DNA from: Roseateles toxinivorans | GTDB lineage: Bacteria > Pseudomonadota > Gammaproteobacteria > Burkholderiales > Burkholderiaceae_C | Length of the DNA: 64,000 nt | Direction of reading: 5' to 3' | Assembly: GCF_004362525.1 (NCBI RefSeq) | Contig: NZ_SNXS01000002.1 | Span: 620,001 to 684,000 of the forward strand | Shown here: positions 36,209 through 43,141 of the stretch, piece by piece | How positions within the stretch are numbered: position 1 is the first letter of the stretch | Layout of the letters: each line of letters opens with the position of its first letter | The notes under the pieces: model-generated | The model's database searches: none | Told to the model about the DNA's origin: nothing | The model's input: the letters and a program-made list of their open reading frames with translations, nothing else | Program-made: the position numbers and the translations under genes

Positions 36209-37084
36209 ATGAGCGCAGCATTGATTGAAGCAGGCAACCTGACCGTGCGCTATGGCAGCAAGGCCGCCGTGGACGGCGTCAGCTTTCAGGTGCCCAAAGG
36301 CCGCGTGGTTGGCCTGCTGGGCCATAACGGCGCCGGCAAGACCTCGCTGATGAAGGCGCTGGTGGGCCTGAGCAGCTTCGACGGCAATTTGAGCGTGCTG
36401 GGCCTGAACCCGCTGCGCGACCGCGAGAAACTGCTGGAGCAGCTCAGCTACATCCCCGACGTGGCCATCCTGCCCCGTTGGGCTCGCGTCGATCAGCTGA
36501 TCACACTGATGAGCGGCATGCACCCGCGTTTCTCGGCCGACCGCGCCCGCACCTTGCTCAAGCGCACCAGCGTCGGGCCGCGCGACAAGATCAAGACCCT
36601 GTCCAAGGGCATGGTGGTGCAGCTGCACCTGGCGCTGATGGCGGCCATCGACGCCAAGGTGATGATTCTCGATGAGCCGACGCTGGGCCTGGACATCCTG
36701 TCGCGCAAGTCCTTCTACGAGATGCTGATTGACGAATGGTGCGACGGCGAGCGCAGCGTGCTGATCTCCACCCACCAGGTCGAGGAGATCGAAACCCTGC
36801 TGTCCGACGTGATCATGCTCAACGAGGGCAAGCTGGTGCTGAGCATCAGCCTCGAAGACATGGATACCCGTTTCGTCGGCCTCAGCCACGACCCGGCCCA
36901 GGCCGAGCAGATCGCCAGCGCCCATCCGCTGCTGCGCTACCGCCAGGCCGGCCAGTCGGCCGCGCTGTTCGACGGCGCGCCGCCCGAGCACATCACGGCC
37001 CTGGGCCAGCGTTTCCGCCCCAGCCTGGTGGACCTGTTTGTGGCGCTGACCCGCGCCCCCGAACGCAGCCGCCAACAAGCCTGA
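36209..37084 (+). CDS. ABC transporter ATP-binding protein
   Basis: A 291-residue ATPase with Walker A GHNGAGKT (38-45), Walker B VMILDEP (151-157), and the switch His in 'STHQ' (189). Two motifs depart from consensus: the signature reads LSKGM (131-135) instead of LSGGQ, and the Q-loop glutamine position reads Asp ('SYIPDV'). Such variants occur in YtrB/BcrA-type exporter ATPases, so the protein is probably active. It pairs with the permease downstream. Confidence 0.94.
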   Translation: MSAALIEAGNLTVRYGSKAAVDGVSFQVPKGRVVGLLGHNGAGKTSLMKALVGLSSFDGNLSVLGLNPLRDREKLLEQLSYIPDVAILPRWARVDQLITLMSGMHPRFSADRARTLLKRTSVGPRDKIKTLSKGMVVQLHLALMAAIDAKVMILDEPTLGLDILSRKSFYEMLIDEWCDGERSVLISTHQVEEIETLLSDVIMLNEGKLVLSISLEDMDTRFVGLSHDPAQAEQIASAHPLLRYRQAGQSAALFDGAPPEHITALGQRFRPSLVDLFVALTRAPERSRQQA

Positions 37085-37104
37085 GCGACCAAGGAGAAAT
37101 CACG

Positions 37105-38016
37105 ATGACCCAATTCAAGACCCTGCTGCAGCGCGAGTGGATGCAACACCACCGCGGCTGGCTGCTGATGATGCTGGTGCCGCCGGTGCTGCTGCTGCTG
37201 GCCGTGCTGTTCGGCCAGATCGAGGGCCTGCACGAGGGCGACGGTGCCGAGTTCGCCTCCAGCCCGCTGGTGCTGATGATGATCAGCACCGGAGCGGTCA
37301 CCGCCCTGGTGTTGTTCATCACCTGGGCGGCGGTGGGCCTGCAGGCCCCGGGCCAGGCCCGGCGCGACCAGCAGGACCGCTCGATCGAGTTCTGGCTGTC
37401 GATGCCGGTCAGCAACAGCGCCAGCATTGGTGCCACGGTGCTGATGCAGTTCTTCCTGGTGCCATTGCTGGCGGTCGCCCTGGGATGGGCCTGCTCGCAG
37501 GTCATCGGCCTGGTGGCGATCGCCCGCTTCGTCGGTCCGGGTGCCTGGTTCAGCCTGCCCTGGGGCGCCCTGCTGAATGCCGACCTGGCCCTGCTGCTGC
37601 GCCTGACCCTGGGCGTGGTGCTGGCGATGCTGTGGTTCATGCCGCTGCTGCTGCTGAGCATGGTGGCCTCGGCCTGGCTCAAGCGCTGGGGTGTACCGGT
37701 GATGATCGCGGCCATCGGCGCGGGCGGCCTGGTGCTGGACAAGCTCTACGGCATCACCTGGGTGTTCGACGTCATCAAGGCCCTGACCTCCTATGGCTCG
37801 CAGGCGCTGCTGCACGTCGGCCGTGGCGGCGGTGATGATGTCCAGATAAAGAGCCCGGACGACATCCTGCCGGTGCTCGACCAACTGCCCAGCTTCCTCG
37901 CCCACGACGGACTGGCCGCGCTGCGCGACTGCGCCCAGCCGCTGTTCCTTGGCGCGCTGCTGTTCAGTGCCGGCTGCTTTGCACTGCTGGTGCTGCGCCG
38001 GCGCAGAGGCGCCTGA
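37105..38016 (+). CDS. ABC transporter permease
   Basis: A 303-residue membrane protein with about six helices ('WLLMMLVPPVLLLLAVLFG', 'VLMMISTGAVTALVLFITWAA', 'VLMQFFLVPLLAVALGWACS', 'LTLGVVLAMLWFMPLLLLSMVAS', 'VMIAAIGAGGLVLDKLYG', 'LFLGALLFSAGCFALLVL') in the ABC-2 style. AAGGAG precedes the ATG at 37105. It completes the GntR-ATPase-permease operon and is followed by a strong terminator. The substrate is unknown. Confidence 0.9.
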   Translation: MTQFKTLLQREWMQHHRGWLLMMLVPPVLLLLAVLFGQIEGLHEGDGAEFASSPLVLMMISTGAVTALVLFITWAAVGLQAPGQARRDQQDRSIEFWLSMPVSNSASIGATVLMQFFLVPLLAVALGWACSQVIGLVAIARFVGPGAWFSLPWGALLNADLALLLRLTLGVVLAMLWFMPLLLLSMVASAWLKRWGVPVMIAAIGAGGLVLDKLYGITWVFDVIKALTSYGSQALLHVGRGGGDDVQIKSPDDILPVLDQLPSFLAHDGLAALRDCAQPLFLGALLFSAGCFALLVLRRRRGA

Positions 38017-38031
38017 GGCTTCGACCAGTGA

Positions 38032-38060
38032 AAAGGCCCGCAGATCGCGGGCCTTTCTTC
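38032..38060 (+). terminator. Intrinsic terminator of the GntR-ABC operon
   Basis: AAAGGCCCGC (38032-38041), a 5-base loop and GCGGGCCTTT (38047-38056) form a 10-bp perfect stem followed by a pyrimidine-rich TTTCTTC. An A-run on the left flank means it may also work for the convergent desaturase-like gene. Confidence 0.85.
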
Positions 38061-38076
38061 ATTCTGCGTCCGATGC

Positions 38077-38940
38077 TCAGCTGGCGGCCGGGGTCGGATC
38101 CACTGGCTTGGCGATGCGCGCCGCCATTTCCTTGCGGAAGCGATTCAACTCCTGCACGCTGGCAAAGCTGCGCTCCATCAGCAGGCTCATATTGTGGAGG
38201 ATGCGCTCGACAACCTTGGTTTCCCACACGGCGTCGAACTGGATCTGCTTGTCCAGCCACTGCTCCAGCCATTCTGGATCGGGCACCCGGCTCTGGATGG
38301 TGTCGCGCGGGAACAGCTTGGCGTTGACATGAAGATTGGTCGGGTGCAGCGCCTGGGCGGTGCGGCGCGCGCTGGCCATCAGCACGCCGACCTTGGCGAA
38401 CGCCGCCTTGGCCTCGTCACCGAACTTCTGCATCGCCCGCTTCATATAGCGCAGATAGGCGCCGCCGTGGCGAGCCTCGTCTCGGGCCAGGGTCTCGTAG
38501 ATGGCCTTGATGACCGGCTCGCTGTGCCATTCGGCGGCGCGGCGGTACCAGTGGTTCAGACGGATCTCGCCGCAGAAGTGCAGCATCAGCGTTTCCAGCG
38601 CCGGGGCGGGGTCGAAGTCGAAGCGCACCTCGTGCAACTCGGCTTCGGTGGGCACCATGTCGGGACGGAAGCGGCGCAGATACTCCATCAGCACCAGCGA
38701 GTGCTTCTGCTCTTCAAAGAACCAGACGCTCATGAAGGCGGAGAAGTCGCTGTCATCGCGGTTGTCGCGCAGGAACATCTCGGTGGCCGGCAGCGCCGCC
38801 CACTCGGTGATCGCATTCATCTTGATCGTGCGCGCCTGATCATCGGTCAGCTGGCTGGCATCGAACTTGTCCCAGGGGATGTCGGTGTCCATATTCCAGC
38901 GCACGGCTTCCAACTGCTTGAAGAGTTCGGGATAAAGCAT
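38077..38940 (-). CDS. Ferritin-like di-iron protein, acyl-ACP desaturase-like
   Basis: A 287-residue protein starting MLYPELFKQLEAVRWNMDTDIPW at an ATG with AAGGA upstream. Two ExxH motifs (EEQKH with Glu77 and His80; DEARH with Glu155 and His158) and further helix glutamates (near 46-54 and 125) form the four-helix di-iron site shared by acyl-ACP desaturases and related ferritin-like oxygenases. It would use O2 to desaturate or oxidise an acyl chain or similar substrate. It lies directly downstream of the B12-type regulator on the same strand (68-base gap), next to a lipid-modification cluster. A possible -10 (TAGAAT) in the gap suggests its own promoter as well. Confidence 0.8.
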   Translation of the reverse strand: MLYPELFKQLEAVRWNMDTDIPWDKFDASQLTDDQARTIKMNAITEWAALPATEMFLRDNRDDSDFSAFMSVWFFEEQKHSLVLMEYLRRFRPDMVPTEAELHEVRFDFDPAPALETLMLHFCGEIRLNHWYRRAAEWHSEPVIKAIYETLARDEARHGGAYLRYMKRAMQKFGDEAKAAFAKVGVLMASARRTAQALHPTNLHVNAKLFPRDTIQSRVPDPEWLEQWLDKQIQFDAVWETKVVERILHNMSLLMERSFASVQELNRFRKEMAARIAKPVDPTPAAS

Positions 38941-39008
38941 GATCCGTCCTTGAGTAGCTGCGGAGATTCTATGCCGTCCGTGTGACAAGCTGTCGTAAAC
39001 CCTGGGGT

Positions 39009-39947
39009 TCAGCCCGGTACGGCGGACACATCACCGCCGGCATGCCAGCGCAGCAACTCGGTGCCGATCTCGCCCAGGCCGGCCACCCGCCGCACGCCCG
39101 GCAGCTGACGTCGGCGCAGGCTTTGCGAGGTGCCGCCAACCCACAGCTCCAGCGGCTCGGGCAGCAGCGCGCGCAGACGGGTGAGCCCGTCCAGGACTTG
39201 CTTGGCCGGCAGGAAGCCGGTGAAGCTCAGCGCCACCACATCGCTGCGGTGCACCGCAGCGGCCTTGACGATGTCGGGCAGCGGCGTCTGTGTGCCCAGC
39301 GACAGGCACTGGCAGCCCTCCAGCGCCAGCAGGGCCTCGACCATCAACAGGCCCAGGCCATGGGCTTCGCCAGGCAGGGTGGTGAGCAGCACCCGGGGGC
39401 AGCCCGCCTCGGCCGCCACCGGAATGCTCAGAATCGCCGGGCGCAGCACGCTCTGGATCGCCTCGGAGTAGATGTGCTCCTCGAAGATTTCCAGCTCGCG
39501 CTGCATCCAGGCCTCGCCGACCTGCGTATTGAGCGGCGCCACCACTTCGATCACGAAGCGCGCCAGCCCCAGCCGCAACAGCCACTGCGACAGCTGCCGT
39601 CGCACGCCCTCCACATCATGACTGCGCAACAAATCGAAGAATCCGTCCAGGTCGTGTGCCTGAGCATTGATTGCGGGCGCCTGGGCGGGCGTGCTGCGCG
39701 ACTGCTCCAGCAGGGCCTCCAGCGCCGGCACCTCGCCCGGCACGATGCGCCCCGGCCGGTGGCCCAGCAGCATCAGCCGCTTGATCAGGCGCAGCTTGTG
39801 CATCTGTGCCGGGCCGTAGACGCGTTCGCCCTGGGCGTCACGCTCGGGCGTCGGGAAGCCATAGCGGCGCTCCCAGACCCGCAAGATGTCCTTGCTCAGG
39901 CCGGTTTCCAACTCAACCGCCGCAATGTGCAAGCCGAGCGCATCCAT
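39009..39947 (-). CDS. litR: MerR-type regulator with adenosylcobalamin-binding domain (CarH/LitR-like photoreceptor)
   Basis: A 312-residue regulator. A MerR-like DNA-binding domain comes first ('HIAAVELETGLSKDILRVWERRYGFPTPERDAQGERVYG'), then a helical bundle with the cap residues Trp147 and Glu157-His158 at the spacing known from CarH, and a Rossmann B12-binding domain with 'GEAHGLGL', whose His196 is the expected lower cobalt ligand. In CarH/LitR proteins, light breaks the cobalt-carbon bond, dissolves the tetramer and releases the promoter. All diagnostic residues are intact, so light sensing is likely. It diverges from the peroxidase-like gene over 150 bases containing a palindrome. Confidence 0.88.
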   Translation of the reverse strand: MDALGLHIAAVELETGLSKDILRVWERRYGFPTPERDAQGERVYGPAQMHKLRLIKRLMLLGHRPGRIVPGEVPALEALLEQSRSTPAQAPAINAQAHDLDGFFDLLRSHDVEGVRRQLSQWLLRLGLARFVIEVVAPLNTQVGEAWMQRELEIFEEHIYSEAIQSVLRPAILSIPVAAEAGCPRVLLTTLPGEAHGLGLLMVEALLALEGCQCLSLGTQTPLPDIVKAAAVHRSDVVALSFTGFLPAKQVLDGLTRLRALLPEPLELWVGGTSQSLRRRQLPGVRRVAGLGEIGTELLRWHAGGDVSAVPG

Positions 39948-40018
39948 CAGCGACGGTCCGTCCGCTGGTGCGAATCACGGCACCGGCAGCTTTTGTGCTG
40001 AATCCAGCAGAAATTCAT

Positions 40019-40033
40019 TTTGTCCAGGACAAA
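40019..40033. promoter_or_regulatory. Perfect 15-bp palindrome, candidate CarH/LitR operator
   Basis: TTTGTCCAGGACAAA is perfectly symmetric about A40026. It lies between litR and the peroxidase-like gene, ending 3 bases before the -35 of the predicted rightward promoter. A related sequence lies exactly 63 bases further (40082-40096). Confidence 0.65.
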
Positions 40034-40036
40034 CAT

Positions 40037-40065
40037 ATGACAAATCCCCATCAATGCCCTAATAT
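40037..40065 (+). promoter_or_regulatory. Sigma-70-type promoter for the peroxidase-like gene
   Basis: ATGACA (40037-40042; five of six bases match TTGACA), a 17-base spacer and TAATAT (40060-40065) lie 33 bases ahead of the ATG at 40098, with the palindrome immediately upstream. Confidence 0.6.
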
Positions 40066-40081
40066 AGCGTTGCCATGCGTA

Positions 40082-40096
40082 TTTGCCTAGGACAGA
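40082..40096. promoter_or_regulatory. Second, imperfect copy of the 15-bp palindrome
   Basis: TTTGCCTAGGACAGA matches the upstream palindrome at 12 of 15 bases and overlaps the AGGA ribosome site of the peroxidase-like gene. Centre-to-centre distance is 63 bases, six helical turns, so proteins bound at both would face the same side of the DNA. Confidence 0.45.
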
Positions 40097-40097
40097 A

Positions 40098-40694
40098 ATG
40101 TTGAATCCACGACGCCACACCGCCTTCTCCGGCCCGCTCGCCAGCCTTGTGCTGGGCATGGCGCTGAGCGTGCCCGCCTGGGCCCAGACCCCGCCGTCTG
40201 CCTGCCCGACGCTGCTCAAGCGCGAGGCGCCGCGCCTGCAGGACGAGAAGCCGCAGAACCTGTGTCAGTACGCGGGCAAGGTGGTGCTGGTCGTCAACAC
40301 CGCCAGCTACTGCGGTTTCACCTCGCAGTACAAATCGCTGGAGACCCTGTACGGCCAGTACCGCGAGCGGGGCCTGGTGGTGCTGGGCTTTCCGTCCAAC
40401 GACTTCGGTTCGCAGGAGCCGGGCAGCAACAAGGACATCGCGGAGTTCTGTGAGAACACCTTCAGCGTCAAGTTTCCGATGTTCGCCAAGTCCCGGGTCA
40501 AGGCCGGGGACGCCTCGGTGAACCCGCTGTTTGCCGAGCTGGGCCAGCGCACCGGCAAGACGCCCAGCTGGAATTTCCACAAATACCTGATCTCGCGCGA
40601 CGGGCGCGAGGTGCAGAGCTTCAGCTCGATCACCGACCCGATGAGCAAAAGCGTGGTGCGCGAGGTCGAGCGCCTGCTGAGCGCTGCGCCCTGA
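40098..40694 (+). CDS. Exported glutathione-peroxidase-family protein
   Basis: A 198-residue precursor with a signal peptide (about 1-30, ending PAWAQ) and a thioredoxin-fold peroxidase. The peroxidatic cysteine is Cys72 in 'VVNTASYCGFTSQY', and Trp158-Asn159 of the catalytic set are in 'PSWNFHKYL'. The usual FPCNQFG reads FPSNDFG, so the catalytic glutamine position is Asp102 and the nearby cysteine is Ser. It likely reduces lipid or organic peroxides in the periplasm. It is divergent from litR, under a promoter flanked by palindromes. Confidence 0.9.
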   Translation: MLNPRRHTAFSGPLASLVLGMALSVPAWAQTPPSACPTLLKREAPRLQDEKPQNLCQYAGKVVLVVNTASYCGFTSQYKSLETLYGQYRERGLVVLGFPSNDFGSQEPGSNKDIAEFCENTFSVKFPMFAKSRVKAGDASVNPLFAELGQRTGKTPSWNFHKYLISRDGREVQSFSSITDPMSKSVVREVERLLSAAP

Positions 40695-40740
40695 GTTCGC
40701 CCGCCACGGTGTCAGCAATGAAACTTCACATTCGATCGAT

Positions 40741-40768
40741 GGAACTTCAAACCGACGGGCCAGTCAGA
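40741..40768 (+). promoter_or_regulatory. Candidate RpoE/ECF-type promoter
   Basis: GGAACTT (40741-40747), a 16-base spacer and TCAGA (40764-40768) match the -35 and -10 elements known for sigma-E promoters. The leader to the ATG at 41038 would be about 260 bases. Confidence 0.4.
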
Positions 40769-40813
40769 CCGGCCAGTTCGCGGCGTGTTGTTCGGATTTC
40801 GAGCCCAACGCCC

Positions 40814-40842
40814 TTGAATATTGCGCGATTTCAAGTTAAAAA
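40814..40842 (+). promoter_or_regulatory. Candidate sigma-70 promoter
   Basis: TTGAAT (40814-40819), 17 bases and TAAAAA (40837-40842) lie in the only AT-rich stretch of the interval; each hexamer matches consensus at four of six positions. Confidence 0.4.
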
Positions 40843-40909
40843 TCGTACTACTGTTTTTAGTGTTTCGCTGTCGCACGACCGGCCTGTCTCAGGCACTGCA
40901 ATCCCGAGG

Positions 40910-40938
40910 CCCTTCTCCTCCTCCTCCCTCCCTCCCTC
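40910..40938 (-). repeat. 29-base polypyrimidine run (G-rich on the minus strand)
   Basis: An unbroken C/T run with TCC then CCCT periodicity. The minus strand reads GGGAGGGAGGG followed by GGAGGAGG, which could form a G-quadruplex or a triplex-type structure within the leader DNA. Confidence 0.55.
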
Positions 40939-40975
40939 GTTGGCTTCGGGGCGTCGTGCGGCACTCTTTATGACC

Positions 40976-41010
40976 GGGGCTTCCGCTCGCAGCGGAGGCC
41001 CCCTTCCTTT
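40976..41010 (+). promoter_or_regulatory. Strong hairpin with T-rich tail just before the operon start
   Basis: GGGGCTTCCGCT (40976-40987) pairs with AGCGGAGGCCCC (40991-41002) through a 3-base loop with a single G-T wobble, followed by CTTCCTTTTG. It ends about 30 bases before the ATG at 41038. It resembles an attenuator or weak terminator rather than a plain leader. Confidence 0.5.
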
Positions 41011-41037
41011 TGCCTTAGGCCCGGCCGGGGGGGGCTC

Positions 41038-42339
41038 ATGAGCTGGCGTCGCAAGGTTGCTGTGGTGGGCTCGGGCATTTCGGGCCTGTCCACCGCCTGG
41101 TTGCTGGCCGAACAGGCCGATGTGACGCTGTTCGAGGCGGGTAGCTATTTCGGTGGCCATACGCACACGGTTGATGTCACGCTGGAGGGCATCACCCATG
41201 GCGTCGACACCGGCTTTCTGGTTTTCAACGAGCGCACCTATCCGCAACTGATCGCGCTGTTCGCCGAGTTGCAGGTCGACACGGTGGCCAGCGAGATGTC
41301 GTTCTCGGTTCAGCACCCCGCAGCCGCGTTGGAGTGGAGCGGCAGCGATCTGAACAGCGTCTTCGCCCAGCGCCGAAATCTGGTACGCCCTGGGTTCTGG
41401 CGCATGTTGGCCGACCTGCTGCGCTTCAACCGCCTGTGCACCGAACTGGCCGTGGGCAACGAGGAGGCGCGGCTGGCCCAGCCGATTGCCGACTTCCTGC
41501 GCGAGCAGCGCTTCGGCGCCGAGTTCCGCGAGTGGTATCTGCTGCCGATGGTGGCCTGCATCTGGTCTTGCCCGACCGCGCAGATGCTGCAGTTCCCCAT
41601 CGCCACCCTGATTCGCTTCTGCCATAACCACGGGCTGCTGCAGGTGGCGAACCGCCCGCAGTGGTTCACCGTGCGCGGCGGCGCCAGGCACTATGTCGAC
41701 AAGATGCTGGCCCGCCTGCCCGACGCGAGGCTGAACACGCCGGTGCGCCAGTTGCGCCGCACGGCCACCGGCGTTGACCTGGGCACGGACCAGGGCAGCG
41801 AGCATTTCGACGAGGTCGTGCTGGCCTGCCACAGCGACCAGGCGCTCGGCCTGTTGAGCGACGCCAGCGCGGCCGAGCAGCGCCTGCTGGGCGCCATCGG
41901 CTACCACCGCAACCGCGCTGTGCTGCACACCGATACTCGGCTGCTGCCGCAACGCCAGCGCGCCTGGGCGGCCTGGAACTACGAGAATGCGGGCGGCGAG
42001 CAGGAGCGCTCGGCCGTCTGCCTGCACTATCTGATCAACCGGCTGCAGCCGGTGCCGTGGCGGCAGCCGGTGGTGGTGTCGCTGAACCCGGTGCGCGAGC
42101 CCGCTACCGCCACCGTGCTGGGCGAGTTCGACTATGCGCATCCGGTGTTCGACCGGGCCGCCATCGCGGCCCAGCAGCGCTTAAGCGAGATCCAGGGCAA
42201 GGCCCACACCTGGTACTGCGGTGCGTGGACGCGCTATGGCTTCCACGAGGACGGTCTGATGTCGGGCCAGGCGGTGGCGCAGGCCCTGCTGCAGCGCTGG
42301 GCGCAGACCGATGAGCGCCTGAAGGATGTCGCAGCGTGA
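41038..42339 (+). CDS. FAD-dependent oxidoreductase (amine-oxidase/desaturase-like)
   Basis: A 433-residue flavoprotein with the FAD-binding GSGISGLSTAWLL loop (11-23), 'LFEAGSYFGGHTHTVDV' and the C-terminal 'TWYCGAWTRYGFHEDGLMSGQAVAQALL' flavin-contacting segment. This family sits next to DUF1365 and cyclopropane-synthase-like genes in many proteobacteria. It resembles carotenoid-desaturase/monoamine-oxidase-type enzymes and may oxidise an acyl chain. First gene of the eight-gene unit; the next start overlaps its stop. Confidence 0.9.
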   Translation: MSWRRKVAVVGSGISGLSTAWLLAEQADVTLFEAGSYFGGHTHTVDVTLEGITHGVDTGFLVFNERTYPQLIALFAELQVDTVASEMSFSVQHPAAALEWSGSDLNSVFAQRRNLVRPGFWRMLADLLRFNRLCTELAVGNEEARLAQPIADFLREQRFGAEFREWYLLPMVACIWSCPTAQMLQFPIATLIRFCHNHGLLQVANRPQWFTVRGGARHYVDKMLARLPDARLNTPVRQLRRTATGVDLGTDQGSEHFDEVVLACHSDQALGLLSDASAAEQRLLGAIGYHRNRAVLHTDTRLLPQRQRAWAAWNYENAGGEQERSAVCLHYLINRLQPVPWRQPVVVSLNPVREPATATVLGEFDYAHPVFDRAAIAAQQRLSEIQGKAHTWYCGAWTRYGFHEDGLMSGQAVAQALLQRWAQTDERLKDVAA

Positions 42340-43124
42340 GACTGGATCAGCGCTCAAGTCTGCCGCGGGTGCCGCTGTTGGGCATGGGCCGCGTGCTCCA
42401 TCGACGGCTGCGGCCCAGCCCACATGCGTTCGGCTATCCGAGCTATTTCCTGATGCTGCCGATGCGCAGCCTGCGCGAGCAGGGTGCGGCGGGCCCGCTG
42501 CGCCGCAATCGCTTCGGCCTGCTCAGCTTCCACGACGAAGACCATGGCGATGGCGGTCCCGACAGCCTGCAATGGCTTGACGCACTGTTGCAGCAGCAGG
42601 GCGTTGCCGACGCGCTGGGCGAAGTCTGGCTGCTGTGCTTTCCGCGCGTGCTGGGCTATGTCTTCAAGCCGGTCAGCTTCTGGTATTGCCATCGCTTGGA
42701 CGGCAGCCTGCGCGCCATCGTCGTCGAGGTCAACAACACCTTTGGCGAGCGCCACTGCTATCTGCTCGACGGCCCGGCCCTGGCCTATGGGCACGAGCAA
42801 TGCGCCGATAAGGTCTTCCACGTTTCGCCGTTTTGCGCCGTGGCCGGCAGCTACCGCTTCAATTTCATGCACAGCCAGACCCAGGGCCTGCGCACGGTGG
42901 CGCGCATCACCCACGAGGACGGTCAGGGCCCGCTGCTGCTGACCAGCATCAGCGGTGATCTGGCTCCCCTGGACCCGCAGCGCGTGCGCCGGGCCTTCTT
43001 CGGCGTGCCGCTGATGACCTTCGGCCTGATCCTGCGCATCCACTGGCAGGCCCTGCGGCTGTGGCTCAAGCGAGTGCCCCTGTTCCGCAAGCCCGCGCCC
43101 CCCAAGGCATTCGTGACCCGTTGA
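42336..43124 (+). CDS. DUF1365 protein
   Basis: A 262-residue protein of the DUF1365 family: 'RVLHRRLRPSPHAFGYPSYFLML', 'RFGLLSFHDEDHGDG', 'CFPRVLGYVFKPVSFWYCHRLDGSL' and 'VNNTFGERHCYLLDG'. Function is not established; members accompany cyclopropane-fatty-acid-synthase-like enzymes. The GTG at 42336 overlaps the preceding stop as GTGA, so it is translationally coupled. Confidence 0.93.
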   Translation: MRLDQRSSLPRVPLLGMGRVLHRRLRPSPHAFGYPSYFLMLPMRSLREQGAAGPLRRNRFGLLSFHDEDHGDGGPDSLQWLDALLQQQGVADALGEVWLLCFPRVLGYVFKPVSFWYCHRLDGSLRAIVVEVNNTFGERHCYLLDGPALAYGHEQCADKVFHVSPFCAVAGSYRFNFMHSQTQGLRTVARITHEDGQGPLLLTSISGDLAPLDPQRVRRAFFGVPLMTFGLILRIHWQALRLWLKRVPLFRKPAPPKAFVTR

Positions 43125-43141
43125 ACTGCTCCAGACCGACT

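Larger units (their letters stand above)
40695..41037 (+). other. 343-base control region ahead of the lipid-modification operon
   Basis: No credible gene. It holds two candidate promoters, a direct repeat (GAAACTTCA at 40720-40728; GGAACTTCA at 40741-40749), a 29-base pyrimidine run and a strong hairpin close to the start codon. A long leader with this much structure suggests control by an alternative sigma factor and after transcription start. Confidence 0.6.

Noticed and set aside
40709-41041. A 110-codon frame whose stop overlaps the FAD oxidoreductase start (ATGA)
   Set aside because: It crosses the candidate promoters, pyrimidine run and hairpin; the translation has no family likeness and no ribosome site. 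A leader peptide role is not excluded but is unsupported.
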